From: Methylosinus sp. PW1
Lineage (GTDB): Bacteria > Pseudomonadota > Alphaproteobacteria > Rhizobiales > Beijerinckiaceae
Reading direction: 5' to 3'
Length of the DNA: 64,000 nucleotides
Assembly: GCF_000745215.1 (NCBI RefSeq)
Contig: NZ_JQNK01000008.1
Span: forward strand, 62,001 to 126,000
Positions 24,183 to 33,602 of this stretch are shown piece after piece. The first letter of the stretch is position 1, and the number at the start of each line of letters is the position of its first letter. The position numbers and the translations under genes were made by a program. The notes under the pieces were generated by a model. That model was given only the letters and a program-made list of their open reading frames with translations. It did not search any database and was not told where the DNA came from.

Positions 24183-27100
24183 TCATGTCGGCTGCAGCGC
24201 AGAGATCCATCCTCCTCGCGCCTCTATGCGCACCGCGCTGCGGCCGCCGCCGCGCTTCTCCACCCTGATCTGCACGGGAATGCGCTGGCGCAGCGACTCG
24301 ACATGGCTGATGACGCCGACCTTGCGGCCCTGCCCATGCAGCCGCTCCAGCGCGTCCATGGCGACGTCGAGGGTTCCTTGATCCAACGTGCCGAAGCCTT
24401 CGTCGATGAACAGAGTGTCGACGAAGGAGCCGCGCCCCTCGAGGCTGCATAGGCCGAGCGCCAGCGCGAGCGAAGCGAGAAAGCGCTCGCCGCCGGAGAG
24501 CGAGCGCGTCGAGCGCCGCTCGTCGCAAAGATCGCGATCGACGATCTGCAGGCCGAGATCGGCGGTGTCGCTGGCCGAGCGCTCGAGCCGATAGCGCGTC
24601 GTCAGCGTCGCCAAATTGCGATTGGCGAGCGCGACGAGATGCTCCAGCGTCACGCTCTGCGCGAAGCGGCGGAACTTGTCGCCGCTCGCAGAGCCGATGG
24701 CGGCGTCGACCTCGGCCCAGCTCTTATGTGTCGCCTCCGCTGCGGCGATCTCGCCGGCCAGCGTCTGCGCGCGCCCATGCGCGACATCATCGGCGGCGAG
24801 CCGCTCGCCGATCTCGCCGAGCCGCCGCGCCAGAGCTTCCAATTTCGCCTCCGCCTCGGCGCGGCGCGTGTCCGCTATTGCGACATCCTGTTCCGGACGC
24901 CCGGCGGCGAGCGCATCGGCGAGATCGCGCGCGCGCGCGTCTCTTTCCGTTCGCGCGGCGGCGAGCGCTGCGTCCGCCGTCTCCAGCCGCGCGTGCAATT
25001 GCGCGCGCTCCTGCGGCGAGACGGCGAGCAGGGCGAGGGCCGCCGCTTCGTCGATCTGCGCAATGATCAGGGCCTCGGTGAAATTCCGCGCTTCCGTCTC
25101 GCTCCGCGCGCGCGCTTCTGCGAGCGCCTCGCCGGCATGGGCGAGATCGCGCTCGGCGCCCGCGCGGCGCGCCTCGGTCTCGGCCTTGTCGCGCGCGGCG
25201 GATTCGAGCGCCTGCTGCGCCGCGAGACGCGCGTCATTGCAGCGCGTGCGATGGATCGCCGTCGGCTCGCCGCCCAGCAATTCGCCACGTTGCGCGCGAC
25301 GCTCGGCGAGGACGCCGGCGCGCTCTTCGCGCTGACTCTTCGCCGTCGCCGCCGCCTCGGCGCGGGCGCGCGCCTCTATGCGAAGGCCGGCGAGATTTTG
25401 CATCAGCTCCTCGAGGCTGCGCACCATATGCGCGGCGCTCTCCTGCGCCTCGCGAAAATCCGCGCCGCGCTGCTTCAGTCGCCGCATCGCGCCCGCAGCA
25501 TCGCGATCGAGATCGGCGAGCGAAAGATCGCAGAGCGGCAGAAAAGGCGCGAGCGCGCGATCGACGGCGCTCAGGCTCTCCGTCGCGGCGGCGCGGGTCT
25601 CGCCGATGCGCGCGGTCTCTTCACGCGCGGCGGCGATTCGCGCGACGATGTCGTCGCGCCTCTGCCGGCGCTCGTCGATCGCGGCGGCGAGACGATCATG
25701 CGCGAGGCGCAGCGCATCCATATCGGCGCGTAGCGCCTGCGCGCTCTTCAGCCGTTCGTCGAGCGCATTGCTCTCGCGCTCGAGGCGCTCCGCGAGGCGC
25801 GTGAGCGCCGCGTCATCCTCGATCGAGGCCGGCGCCGGCGCATCCTCGGGCCAGCGCGCGCGCGCTTCATCGTAATCTCTCGCGGCCTCGTCGCTTTCGG
25901 CGAGCGCCTCGTCGCATCGGCGCGTGGCGTCGGCGGCGCGCTCCTGCGCTGCGGAGAGGCGGCCGCTCGCCGCGGCGATCGCGCGCTCGGCTTCCACCAT
26001 CTCGCGGCGCAGCGCGTCGCGGCGCGCGCGCAGCTCGGCGATCAGCGCATCGGCGGTCTCGCTCTCATGCGCATGGGGATGCGCGCGCGCGCCGCAGACG
26101 GGGCAGGGCGCGCCATCGACGAGGCTCGCGCGTAGCGCCAGCGCCTGCTTGGAGACGGCGACGTCGGCGATCTCGCCCAGCCGCTCCACCTCGCCGCGCT
26201 TCGCCTCGCAAAGCTCGCGCGCGGCGCTTGCATCGCGCAGCGCGCGCGTCTCGTTTTCCTGCACGACATTCGCGCCCTCGAGATCGAGCATGGCGCTGCG
26301 CCATAGGTCTCGCGCCTTCGCATGGCGGCGCATCTGCATCTCGAGCTGCGCGGCGAGACGCGCGAGCGCGTCCACCACGCGGCGACGCTCGCTCGCCTCG
26401 TCTTCCTTCAGCTGCGCGAGCGCGGCGCCGCGCGTCTCTATTTGCTCGGTCAGCGTGGCGCGCTCGGTTTTCGCCGCGCGATCCGCGCCGTCGAGCGTCT
26501 CCAGCTCGCGTGTCGCGGCGTCGATCTCCGCGCCGAGCTTTTTCGCGCGCGTGGCATCGCGGGCGAGCGATTTCGCCGCCTCGCCTCGGCGGCCGAGCCA
26601 CTCGGCGATTTCGCTCCAGCGCGTGAGCAGCGGCTCCGCCGCGGCGAGACGCCCCAGCGCGGCGCGCATCGTCTCGGCGCGCGTCTCCGTCGTCGCGACT
26701 TGCGCGACCAGCGCGGTCTCTTCGTCGGCTTTCTGCTGCGCGACGCGCGCGGCCTCATGCGCGATTTTTTCCGCTTGCGCCGCCTCTCGCTCCGCCGCGA
26801 GGACTTCGGCGTCGAGATGTTCGGCCGCCGACCATAGCGGGCCGAAGTGTTCGAATTCGGCTTCCGCCGCCTCCAAACGCGCGCGCTTTTGCGCTTCTCT
26901 TTCGCGCGCCTCTTCGAGCGCGGCTTGCGCTTTCGCTGCGGCTTCGCGTGCGGCGATCTCGCTCGCCGTCGCACGCGCGAGATTTTGCGTCGCCGCCTCG
27001 CGCGCGGCGAGGGGCGCGCGCAGCGGCTCGGCGAGATCGAGAATCTTCGCCCGCTCGCGCGTTTCCGCCAAGGATTCCTGCGCGGCGAGCGCCGACAGCT

Positions 27101-27956
27101 CGCGGGTTTCCGCCTCGGCGAGGCGCGTCTCCATTTGCGTGATCGCCGCATGGCGTTGCAGCAGAGCGGCGGCTTCGTCGCGCTCGCGCGCGGCCTCGGC
27201 GCGGGCCGCGGCTGAGGTGTCGCGCTCGCTCTCCAGCTCCGCGCGCGTCTCGGCCGGCAGCAGGCCGATCTCGTCGCGACGGCGGCGCAGACGATCCAGC
27301 GCCTCCAGCGCGGCTTTCGTTCGCAGATAGACGCGCTTGGAAATTTCCGCATAGACGGAGGCGCCGGTGATCTTCTCGAGCAGATCGGCGCGCTCTTTCG
27401 AATCGGCGCGCAGGAAAGCGTCGAAATCGCCTTGCGCCAGCAGCACGGTGCGGCGGAATTGCTCGAAGGTGAGATCGGTGAGCTCTATGACCTTGGCGCG
27501 CACCGGCTCGACGCCCGAGGCCACCGCCGCGACGACCGCGCCGTCCGTATCCAGCTGATGCAGCGCGCGGCTGCGCTGCTGCAGATTGCCTGTCGCTCGC
27601 CCGCGAGCGCGCGCAATGTCGCAGCGGGCGCGATAACGCTCGCCGTCGCGGCCGAGAAAATCCACCTCCGCGAAGCCGCGTCCCGCGCCGCGGCGCAGAA
27701 TGGAGCGCGGATCGGCCGCGCTCACCGTCTGGCCGCTGGGGTCGGGAACGCTCTCATTGACGCCCTGCGCGGCGACGCGCGGAAATGCGTCGTAGAGCGC
27801 GAGGCAGAGCGCGTCGAGAATCGTCGATTTGCCGGCGCCGGTCTCGCCGGTGATGGCGAAGAGGCCGGCGCCGCGCAGAGGCTCCTTCTCGAAATCGATC
27901 TCGAAACGCTCGGCGAGGCTCGCGAGATTTTCGCCCCGGATCGCGAGAATGCGCAC
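24183..27956 (-). CDS. sbcC: SbcC, ATPase subunit of the SbcCD nuclease
   Basis: 1,257 residues, the SMC-like partner of SbcD that cuts DNA hairpins and double-strand ends. N-terminal Walker A AITGETGAGKSTILDAL near residue 34; two long Ala/Glu/Arg coiled-coil arms (about 200-1050) around the zinc-hook GAPCPVCGARAHPHA near 620; C-terminal signature LSGGERFLASLALALG near 1150 and Walker B FVDTLFIDEGFGTLD near 1185. The GTG start shares one base with the sbcD stop codon. The extreme Ala/Arg/Glu bias explains the long Ser/Arg-rich open frames on the other strand. Slightly longer than the E. coli protein (1,048). Confidence 0.95.
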   Translation of the reverse strand: MRILAIRGENLASLAERFEIDFEKEPLRGAGLFAITGETGAGKSTILDALCLALYDAFPRVAAQGVNESVPDPSGQTVSAADPRSILRRGAGRGFAEVDFLGRDGERYRARCDIARARGRATGNLQQRSRALHQLDTDGAVVAAVASGVEPVRAKVIELTDLTFEQFRRTVLLAQGDFDAFLRADSKERADLLEKITGASVYAEISKRVYLRTKAALEALDRLRRRRDEIGLLPAETRAELESERDTSAAARAEAARERDEAAALLQRHAAITQMETRLAEAETRELSALAAQESLAETRERAKILDLAEPLRAPLAAREAATQNLARATASEIAAREAAAKAQAALEEAREREAQKRARLEAAEAEFEHFGPLWSAAEHLDAEVLAAEREAAQAEKIAHEAARVAQQKADEETALVAQVATTETRAETMRAALGRLAAAEPLLTRWSEIAEWLGRRGEAAKSLARDATRAKKLGAEIDAATRELETLDGADRAAKTERATLTEQIETRGAALAQLKEDEASERRRVVDALARLAAQLEMQMRRHAKARDLWRSAMLDLEGANVVQENETRALRDASAARELCEAKRGEVERLGEIADVAVSKQALALRASLVDGAPCPVCGARAHPHAHESETADALIAELRARRDALRREMVEAERAIAAASGRLSAAQERAADATRRCDEALAESDEAARDYDEARARWPEDAPAPASIEDDAALTRLAERLERESNALDERLKSAQALRADMDALRLAHDRLAAAIDERRQRRDDIVARIAAAREETARIGETRAAATESLSAVDRALAPFLPLCDLSLADLDRDAAGAMRRLKQRGADFREAQESAAHMVRSLEELMQNLAGLRIEARARAEAAATAKSQREERAGVLAERRAQRGELLGGEPTAIHRTRCNDARLAAQQALESAARDKAETEARRAGAERDLAHAGEALAEARARSETEARNFTEALIIAQIDEAAALALLAVSPQERAQLHARLETADAALAAARTERDARARDLADALAAGRPEQDVAIADTRRAEAEAKLEALARRLGEIGERLAADDVAHGRAQTLAGEIAAAEATHKSWAEVDAAIGSASGDKFRRFAQSVTLEHLVALANRNLATLTTRYRLERSASDTADLGLQIVDRDLCDERRSTRSLSGGERFLASLALALGLCSLEGRGSFVDTLFIDEGFGTLDQGTLDVAMDALERLHGQGRKVGVISHVESLRQRIPVQIRVEKRGGGRSAVRIEARGGWISALQPT

Positions 27957-29179
27957 TATTCCTCCATCGCGGCGGAATGGAACAAAGTGAGATGCTCCGC
28001 CGTCGGCTCGGCTTTATGGGTGAGCGCGAAGGCCTCGCGAAACAGCTCGACCGGCTGGCGTTCCGAAAGGCGCAGCGCGGCGGGCGCCGGCGCCTCCGTC
28101 TCGGCGCGCTGCGGGCGCTCCACGGTGAGCGAGGCGAGGCGGATCGGAAATTTCTCCGCTATCGCGTCGATCTCGGCGTCCAGGCCGACGATCGGCCCTT
28201 CGGCGGCGATGGTCAGATGAACGAAAGGCTTCTCATCCGCCGGCGTCGCCGGATCGAGGGCGAGCGCCGCGAAAGCGGCGTCGACATCGTTCCGCGCCAT
28301 GCCGCCGCGCGGCGGAATGCGCAGGCAGGCCGTGGGACGCGGCAGCGGGACATGCTCGACCGTCGTCGCGGTTTCCGTGATCGTGACGATCGACACGCCG
28401 TGACGATAGTCGATCTCGGTCTTGGAGAGCGGCAGCAGCGAGCCGGAGTAGCGGATGCTCTCGCGCCCGATCGCCTGCGGCCGATGCAGATGGCCGAGCG
28501 CGACATAGGCGACATCCGGCGGGAACACGTCCGGCGGAACGGCATGCTCGCCGCCGACGAGAATGCGGCGCTCGGCGCCTTCCGATTCGAGGCCGCCGGC
28601 GACATGCAAATGGCCGGTGACGATGAGCGGCGCCGCGCCGATGCGCGCCCGCGCCGCGGCGATCAGCTCGCTATAGAGCGCGCGCACGGAGCGCACGACG
28701 GGCGAACCCTCGCTCTCGCCTTCGAGAACCGGCAGATCGGCGGCGCGCGGATAGGGGACGACGAGAAGATGCGCCTCGATCGCGCCGCCGGCGCCGCGCA
28801 ACGGCACGAGATGGACATCGGCGTCGATCTCGCCATTCTTGCGCGCGATCGTGCCGACGCCGGCGACATTGACGAGATCGAACAGAGCGCGCGGCGCCTC
28901 TATGCGGCCGGCGGGATCGTGATTGCCGGCGAGCAGGACGATGGTCGCCGCGGGCAGGGCGGCGCGCAGCTCCTTCAGCGTGTCGTAGAGGAGCTTCTGC
29001 GCCTCGGCGGAAGGATTGAGGCTGTCGAATATGTCGCCGGCGACGATCACCGCATCGACGCGGCGCTCCGCGGCGATGGCGACCAGCGCGCGCAGGACCT
29101 TGCGATGCTCCGCCTCGCGCGGCCAGCCTTGCAGCTGCGCGCCGAGATGCCAATCGGCCGTATGGAGAATCGTGAGCAG
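27956..29179 (-). CDS. sbcD: SbcD, nuclease subunit of the SbcCD complex; no canonical start codon
   Basis: About 407 residues of calcineurin-type nuclease: metal-binding LHTADWHLGAQLQGW at the N-terminus, AVIVAGDIFDS near 45, LLAGNHDP near 85 and GHLHVAGG near 190. Family homology begins at LLTILHTADWHLG, but the frame has no ATG, GTG or TTG between this point and the upstream TGA. A CTG at 29177-29179 lies 7 bases after AAGGA and is my tentative start. The first GTG (29050) would delete the first metal-binding motif. The bases just upstream look like a dispersed CTTCGTGTCTT-type repeat, which may have replaced the original start. Confidence 0.85.
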   Translation of the reverse strand: MLTILHTADWHLGAQLQGWPREAEHRKVLRALVAIAAERRVDAVIVAGDIFDSLNPSAEAQKLLYDTLKELRAALPAATIVLLAGNHDPAGRIEAPRALFDLVNVAGVGTIARKNGEIDADVHLVPLRGAGGAIEAHLLVVPYPRAADLPVLEGESEGSPVVRSVRALYSELIAAARARIGAAPLIVTGHLHVAGGLESEGAERRILVGGEHAVPPDVFPPDVAYVALGHLHRPQAIGRESIRYSGSLLPLSKTEIDYRHGVSIVTITETATTVEHVPLPRPTACLRIPPRGGMARNDVDAAFAALALDPATPADEKPFVHLTIAAEGPIVGLDAEIDAIAEKFPIRLASLTVERPQRAETEAPAPAALRLSERQPVELFREAFALTHKAEPTAEHLTLFHSAAMEE

Positions 29180-29233
29180 CTTCGCGTCCTTCGTGTCTTG
29201 GCGGCGTCGTCTACCACGAAGACGAGAAGGACG

Positions 29234-29686
29234 TCAGCGCGGCGGCGGCTTCGGCCACAGGCTGAGGCCCGTGGGGCCGACGCCCGTCTCGAGCAGCAGG
29301 ACGTCCCCGTCCTTCGCCCATCCGTAGTGGACTGTCTCGGCCGGCACGAGAATCGAATCGCCCGGCCCCAGCGCCCGCAGTGTCTTCTCGTCGAATTGCG
29401 CCCCGGCGCCCGAATAGAAGCGGCCCGAGATCACGTTGATGAGCCGCGCATCGGGATGTGTGTGCGGCGGCGATTTCGCGCCTGCCGCATATTTCACCGA
29501 ATAGGCGTAGAGGGCGCCGGGCTGCGTCGGCGTTCCGAGCGCCAGAGCGACCGAGAGACCTTCGAAGGTCGGCACGGCGGCGTATTTCAGCTCATTCTGC
29601 AGAAGGACGGTCGGCGGCGCGCTTTCGGCGAGCGCGTCGCCGGTCGTGAGCGCGAGCCCGGCGAGGAGGAGCAGTCGTTTCGACAT
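29234..29686 (-). CDS. Exported cupin-domain protein
   Basis: 150 residues with a signal peptide (MSKRLLLLAGLALTTGDALAE, cut after about residue 21) and a single cupin barrel. Metal-binding motif 1 is PPHTHPDARLINVISGRFY near 75 and motif 2 is PGDSILVPAETVHYGW near 112. Substrate unknown; similar periplasmic cupins are annotated only by fold. It lies between the MFS gene and sbcD on the same strand, 14 bp after the MFS start region of the neighbouring gene's stop. Confidence 0.82.
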   Translation of the reverse strand: MSKRLLLLAGLALTTGDALAESAPPTVLLQNELKYAAVPTFEGLSVALALGTPTQPGALYAYSVKYAAGAKSPPHTHPDARLINVISGRFYSGAGAQFDEKTLRALGPGDSILVPAETVHYGWAKDGDVLLLETGVGPTGLSLWPKPPPR

Positions 29687-29700
29687 GACGAGAGCCTTCT

Positions 29701-31419
29701 CTAGTGGAACAGGACGAAGGTCTTCTGCAGCGTGATCGACACGCCCCAGGCGAGCGGAATGCCGACGGCGGCCCAGGCGGCGAAGAGCAGAATTTGCGAA
29801 TTGCCATTCTGCGCTGCGGCGGCGCGACGCGCATCGGCCGCGGCGGCCTCCGCAGCCTGTCCCTCCTCGACATAATCCTCGAAATCGGCGTGCGGCTCTT
29901 TCTCTTCCTGAACCACGGCGGCGACGCTGGTCTTCTTCTCCGCCGCGACCTCCTCATCGGTCATGAACAGCTTCTCGGCGACGGGCCGCACGGCGAGATC
30001 GCAGACGAGGCCGAGAACCAGCAGGCCGGCGAGAATATACATGGTCTGATTATAGACCGCGTCGCGCGCGACGCCGTGGTCGAGCTGATAGTCGCGCAGA
30101 TAATTGACGAGCACCGGACCGAGCACGCCCGCCGTCGACCAGGCGGTGAGCAGGCGGCCGTGAATCGCGCCCACATAATGCGTGCCGAAAATATCGGCGA
30201 GATAGGCGGGAATGGTGGCGAAGCCGCCGCCATACATGGAGAGGATCACGCAGAAGAACGCCACGAACAGCACGACATTGCCCTGCTGCGCGGCGAAGGG
30301 CGCGGCCGAATAGAGAATTATGCCGAGGATGAAGAAGATGGCGTAGGTCGTCTTGCGGCCGAGCTTGTCGGACCATGTGGCCCAGGCCAGGCGCCCGCCG
30401 ATGTTGCAGAGGCTGAGCAAGCCCGTGAAGCCGGCGGCGATGGCCGCGATCTTCGCCTTTTGCGCGGCGTCGAGGCTGGAGAAGCCGATGTCGAGGCCGA
30501 TCAGCTTGCCGCCGAACACTTCCTGCAGCATGGGCGAGGCCATGCCCAGCACGCCGATGCCGGCGCTGACATTGAGGGTCAGCACCGCCCATAGCAGCCA
30601 GAATTGCGGAGTCTTCCAGGCGACGTTCAGATGGACGTGGCGATTGGTCACCATTTTATTGGCGGCCGCGGCGGAAGGCTCCCAGCCCTCCGGCTTCCAG
30701 CCGTCGCGCGGCACGCGATAGCCGAGCGAGCCGCCCACCATGAAGACGAAATAGATCGCCGCCATGGTGACGAAGGTCTGCCACACGCCAACGGAGCCCG
30801 GAGCCGCATAATAGGACATCAGCCTGTCGGCCAGCGGCGCGCCGATCATCGCGCCGCCGCCGAAGCCCATGATCGCCATGCCGGTCGCCATGCCGCGCCG
30901 GTCCGGGAACCATTTGATGAGCGTCGAGACCGGCGAAATATAGCCGAGCCCGAGGCCGATGCCGCCGATGACGCCGGAGCCGAGCCACAGCATCCAGATC
31001 TGATGCAGATAGACGCCGGCCGCCGAGATCAGCAGGCCGCCGCACCAGCACACCGACGCGGCGAGGCCCGCCTTGCGCGGACCGGCGGTCTCCAGCCAAT
31101 GGCCGAACACGGCCGCCGAGGAGCCGAGAAAGACGAAGAACAGAGTGAAGGTCCAGCCGAGCATGCTGATCTTCCAATCGCAGCTCGTGGCGAAGACGGT
31201 GGCGAAAAAGCCCATATCCGCGGGGCAGGCCTTCGGCTCGGCGCCGCCGATGACGCGCGACAGCGGCAGCCAGAACACGCTGAATCCATAGGCCATGCCG
31301 ATGCACAAATGCACGGCGAGCGCCGCCGGCGGCACCAGCCAGCGATTGAAGCCGGGCGCTGCGATGGAGCGCTCCCGGCTGAAAAATTGCCGGGATGGCG
31401 TTGCGGCTGCTACCGACAT
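29701..31419 (-). CDS. OFA-type MFS transporter fused to a small-subunit-like C-terminal helix
   Basis: 572 residues. Twelve membrane helices in MFS order, with the loop PDRRGMATGMAIMGFGGGAMIG near residue 170 (motif A-like). It belongs to the oxalate/formate antiporter (OFA) family, which exchanges small carboxylates. After helix 12 a charged linker of about 80 residues leads to one more helix, LLFAAWAAVGIPLAWGVSITL, which resembles the separate MFS-transporter small subunit found beside some OFA genes. GGAGG lies 6 bases before the ATG at 31419, which decides the start; an open extension to 31566 is Arg-rich and discarded. Substrate cannot be told from sequence. Confidence 0.85.
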   Translation of the reverse strand: MSVAAATPSRQFFSRERSIAAPGFNRWLVPPAALAVHLCIGMAYGFSVFWLPLSRVIGGAEPKACPADMGFFATVFATSCDWKISMLGWTFTLFFVFLGSSAAVFGHWLETAGPRKAGLAASVCWCGGLLISAAGVYLHQIWMLWLGSGVIGGIGLGLGYISPVSTLIKWFPDRRGMATGMAIMGFGGGAMIGAPLADRLMSYYAAPGSVGVWQTFVTMAAIYFVFMVGGSLGYRVPRDGWKPEGWEPSAAAANKMVTNRHVHLNVAWKTPQFWLLWAVLTLNVSAGIGVLGMASPMLQEVFGGKLIGLDIGFSSLDAAQKAKIAAIAAGFTGLLSLCNIGGRLAWATWSDKLGRKTTYAIFFILGIILYSAAPFAAQQGNVVLFVAFFCVILSMYGGGFATIPAYLADIFGTHYVGAIHGRLLTAWSTAGVLGPVLVNYLRDYQLDHGVARDAVYNQTMYILAGLLVLGLVCDLAVRPVAEKLFMTDEEVAAEKKTSVAAVVQEEKEPHADFEDYVEEGQAAEAAAADARRAAAAQNGNSQILLFAAWAAVGIPLAWGVSITLQKTFVLFH

Positions 31420-31828
31420 CAAATCCTCCAAAAATCGAGCTGCGCTCGCTCCGCGGCGTCGTGAACGGTTCCCCGAACGCCGCCTTCGCGACGCCCGCTT
31501 TTTCGCGATGAGCGCCTCGTGGCGCGTGCTGGTTTTCGACAATGCCGAGCGTTGCGACTTTTTCAACTGTTTCTATCGGAAAATCGTCACAGCGCCGACG
31601 ATCGATCAATATGTTTTTCTCGTCGCTTTATTTGATTTCTCTATTATGACGCCCATCCGCCGGATTGGACGAGAGCTTTCTATGGGCCGACCGAAATTCC
31701 CGCGCGACGCCAATGTTTTTGCGCTTGCGGGCGGGCTTTTGCGTCCATATTCTGTATGACGATATGTAACTGCCGTATATAGCCAAGGCGCGCATCGGAG
31801 CGGCGGCGCGCATCTCGAGGCCCTCGCC
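31420..31828. other. Intergenic region between divergent genes
   Basis: A 409-bp region between the MFS gene and the flavin oxidoreductase gene. It should contain both promoters. The part near 31740-31790 is AT-richer (ATATTCTGTATGACGATATG). I see no gene or RNA. Confidence 0.5.
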
Positions 31829-32827
31829 ATGCGGTTCGGCGTCTTCTCCACTTACGAAAACCCGCAGCAGGATTATGCGCGCTGCTTCGAGACGCAGACG
31901 CGCCTGGTGCGTCACGCCGAGGCGCTCGGCTTCGAGGAGGCCTGGGTCGCCGAGCATCATTTCGAGCCGGACGCCGCCTGTCCCTCCATTCTCACGCTTC
32001 TCTCCTATCTCGCCGGCGTGACGAGCACGATACGGCTCGGCTCGGCGGCGGTGCTGCTCGCTTTCCGCAATCCGATTCAGGTGGCGGAGGATGTCGCCAC
32101 CATCGACCTTCTCTCCAAGGGGCGCTTCGATTTCGGCGTGGCGCGCGGCGGGCCTTTCGAATTGCAGAACCGCCATTTCGGCGCCGGCAAGGATTCGACG
32201 CGGGAGATGACTCTGGAGGCGCTCGGCCTCGTCAATCGCCTGCTCTATGAGGACAGAGTGACGTTCACCGGCGCGCATTACGAGGCCAATGGCCTCAGCC
32301 TCACGCCGCGCCCGTTGCAAAAGCCCATTCCCACCTATCTCGCCACCACGACGCCGGGGGCGATTCGCTACGCCGCGCGCAATGGCCATGGCGTGATGGC
32401 CGGCCCGCCTTTCCCCATAGAGCAGATCAAGGAGACCTTGCGCATCTATCGCGAGGCCGCAGGGCCGGAGGGCGATCCGCGCTTCACCATGGCGCGCTTC
32501 TATTTCGCCGCGCCGCGCCGCGAGCAGGCGCTGGCCGAGGCCGTTCCCTTCCTCTCCCGCTTCGCCGAGCGCATGCGCGGCAATTTCGCCCGCCAGGACG
32601 GCGCCGCGCCGGCCTCGCTGACAGAGGAGGGCCTGCTGCAACGCTCGCTGATCGGCGATTTCGACGAGGTGGCGGAAAAGATCGCCGCCTATCGCGAGGA
32701 GACCGACGCGCGGGCGATCTTGCTGAAGCCGATCTCGCGGGATTCGGAGAAGAATTTGCGCTCCCTAGAGGATTTCGCGCGCCATGTGCGGCCGATGCTG
32801 GGCGTGGAGGCGGCGGCGGCGCAGTAA
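31829..32827 (+). CDS. LLM-class (luciferase-like) flavin-dependent oxidoreductase
   Basis: 332 residues, a TIM-barrel monooxygenase of the bacterial luciferase superfamily. Visible family features: MRFGVFSTYENPQQD start, EAWVAEHHFEPD near 40, IRLGSAAVLLAFRNPIQVAEDVATIDLLSKGRFDFGVARG near 75-110, and a C-terminal substrate lid. It would use FMNH2 (or F420) and oxygen on an unknown substrate. Complete and single. Confidence 0.88.
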   Translation: MRFGVFSTYENPQQDYARCFETQTRLVRHAEALGFEEAWVAEHHFEPDAACPSILTLLSYLAGVTSTIRLGSAAVLLAFRNPIQVAEDVATIDLLSKGRFDFGVARGGPFELQNRHFGAGKDSTREMTLEALGLVNRLLYEDRVTFTGAHYEANGLSLTPRPLQKPIPTYLATTTPGAIRYAARNGHGVMAGPPFPIEQIKETLRIYREAAGPEGDPRFTMARFYFAAPRREQALAEAVPFLSRFAERMRGNFARQDGAAPASLTEEGLLQRSLIGDFDEVAEKIAAYREETDARAILLKPISRDSEKNLRSLEDFARHVRPMLGVEAAAAQ

Positions 32828-32948
32828 GGGGTGGCGATCGAGTTCCCGCTCTCGTAACCGTTGCGTTCCAGCGGCGATCGGCGCCCGTCATGGTGCTGCC
32901 GTCGAATTTCTATCTTTTGCGGCCTATTTAAACGCGGTAGGGTGCTTT

Positions 32949-33602
32949 ATGGCTCACAAACCGCCTAATGAGATCGTTTCGGCCTTTACGGAGGAACAGG
33001 CGTCCCGTCTTACCGGGATTACTGTGAATCAGCTCCGTTATTGGGACAAGACGCGACTGTTTTGCCCACAGTTTGCCGCTGCGGATCGTCGTGCGCCGTT
33101 CAGTCGCGTCTATTCGTTTCAGGATATCGCTGCCTTAAGAGTGTTGAATGTGCTCACGAAGCAGTATTCTGTGTCCGTGCAGCATATTCGTGAAGTGGCA
33201 AAAAGGCTGTGCTCCATGGACAATGGAGCATGGGCTCGAACAACTCTGTATGTTCTCAAGCGGAAAGTAAATTTCGTAGACCCGGCCGATGGGAAGCAAA
33301 AAGAGATCGTCAGTGGACAATATGCGATAGGGATACCGCTCGAAAAAGTGGTCTCGGATACCAAGCGCGACGTTCAGCAAATGTCTGAACGCTCATCTTC
33401 GATGATCGGGACGGTGGAGACGCATCGCCACGTCGTTAGTAATTCTCCCGTAATTGCTGGGACGCGAGTTCCTGTGAAAGCGATCAAGAGCTTTGCCGAC
33501 GCGGGATACACCGTCGAGCAGATTCGATCTGAATATCCGACGCTTACGAGAGAAGACATAGAAGCCGCTATTTCTTACAAGTCGAAAAACAAGGCCGCGT
33601 GA
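32949..33602 (+). CDS. MerR-like HTH plus DUF433 antitoxin
   Basis: 217 residues. Residues 15-75 form a MerR-type helix-turn-helix (ASRLTGITVNQLRYWDKTRLF). Residues 150-215 are a DUF433 (VapB-like) domain (SPVIAGTRVPVKAIKSFADAGYTVEQIRSEYPTLTREDIEAAI in pieces). DUF433 proteins pair with DUF5615 PIN-like toxins; this one overlaps such a gene by 4 bp. The extra MerR-like half probably gives promoter binding and autoregulation. Confidence 0.82.
   Translation: MAHKPPNEIVSAFTEEQASRLTGITVNQLRYWDKTRLFCPQFAAADRRAPFSRVYSFQDIAALRVLNVLTKQYSVSVQHIREVAKRLCSMDNGAWARTTLYVLKRKVNFVDPADGKQKEIVSGQYAIGIPLEKVVSDTKRDVQQMSERSSSMIGTVETHRHVVSNSPVIAGTRVPVKAIKSFADAGYTVEQIRSEYPTLTREDIEAAISYKSKNKAA

Noticed and set aside
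25924..27330. 468-residue Ser/Arg-rich open frame antisense to sbcC
   Set aside because: High-GC shadow of the Ala/Glu/Arg coiled-coil codons; no motif or ribosome site.
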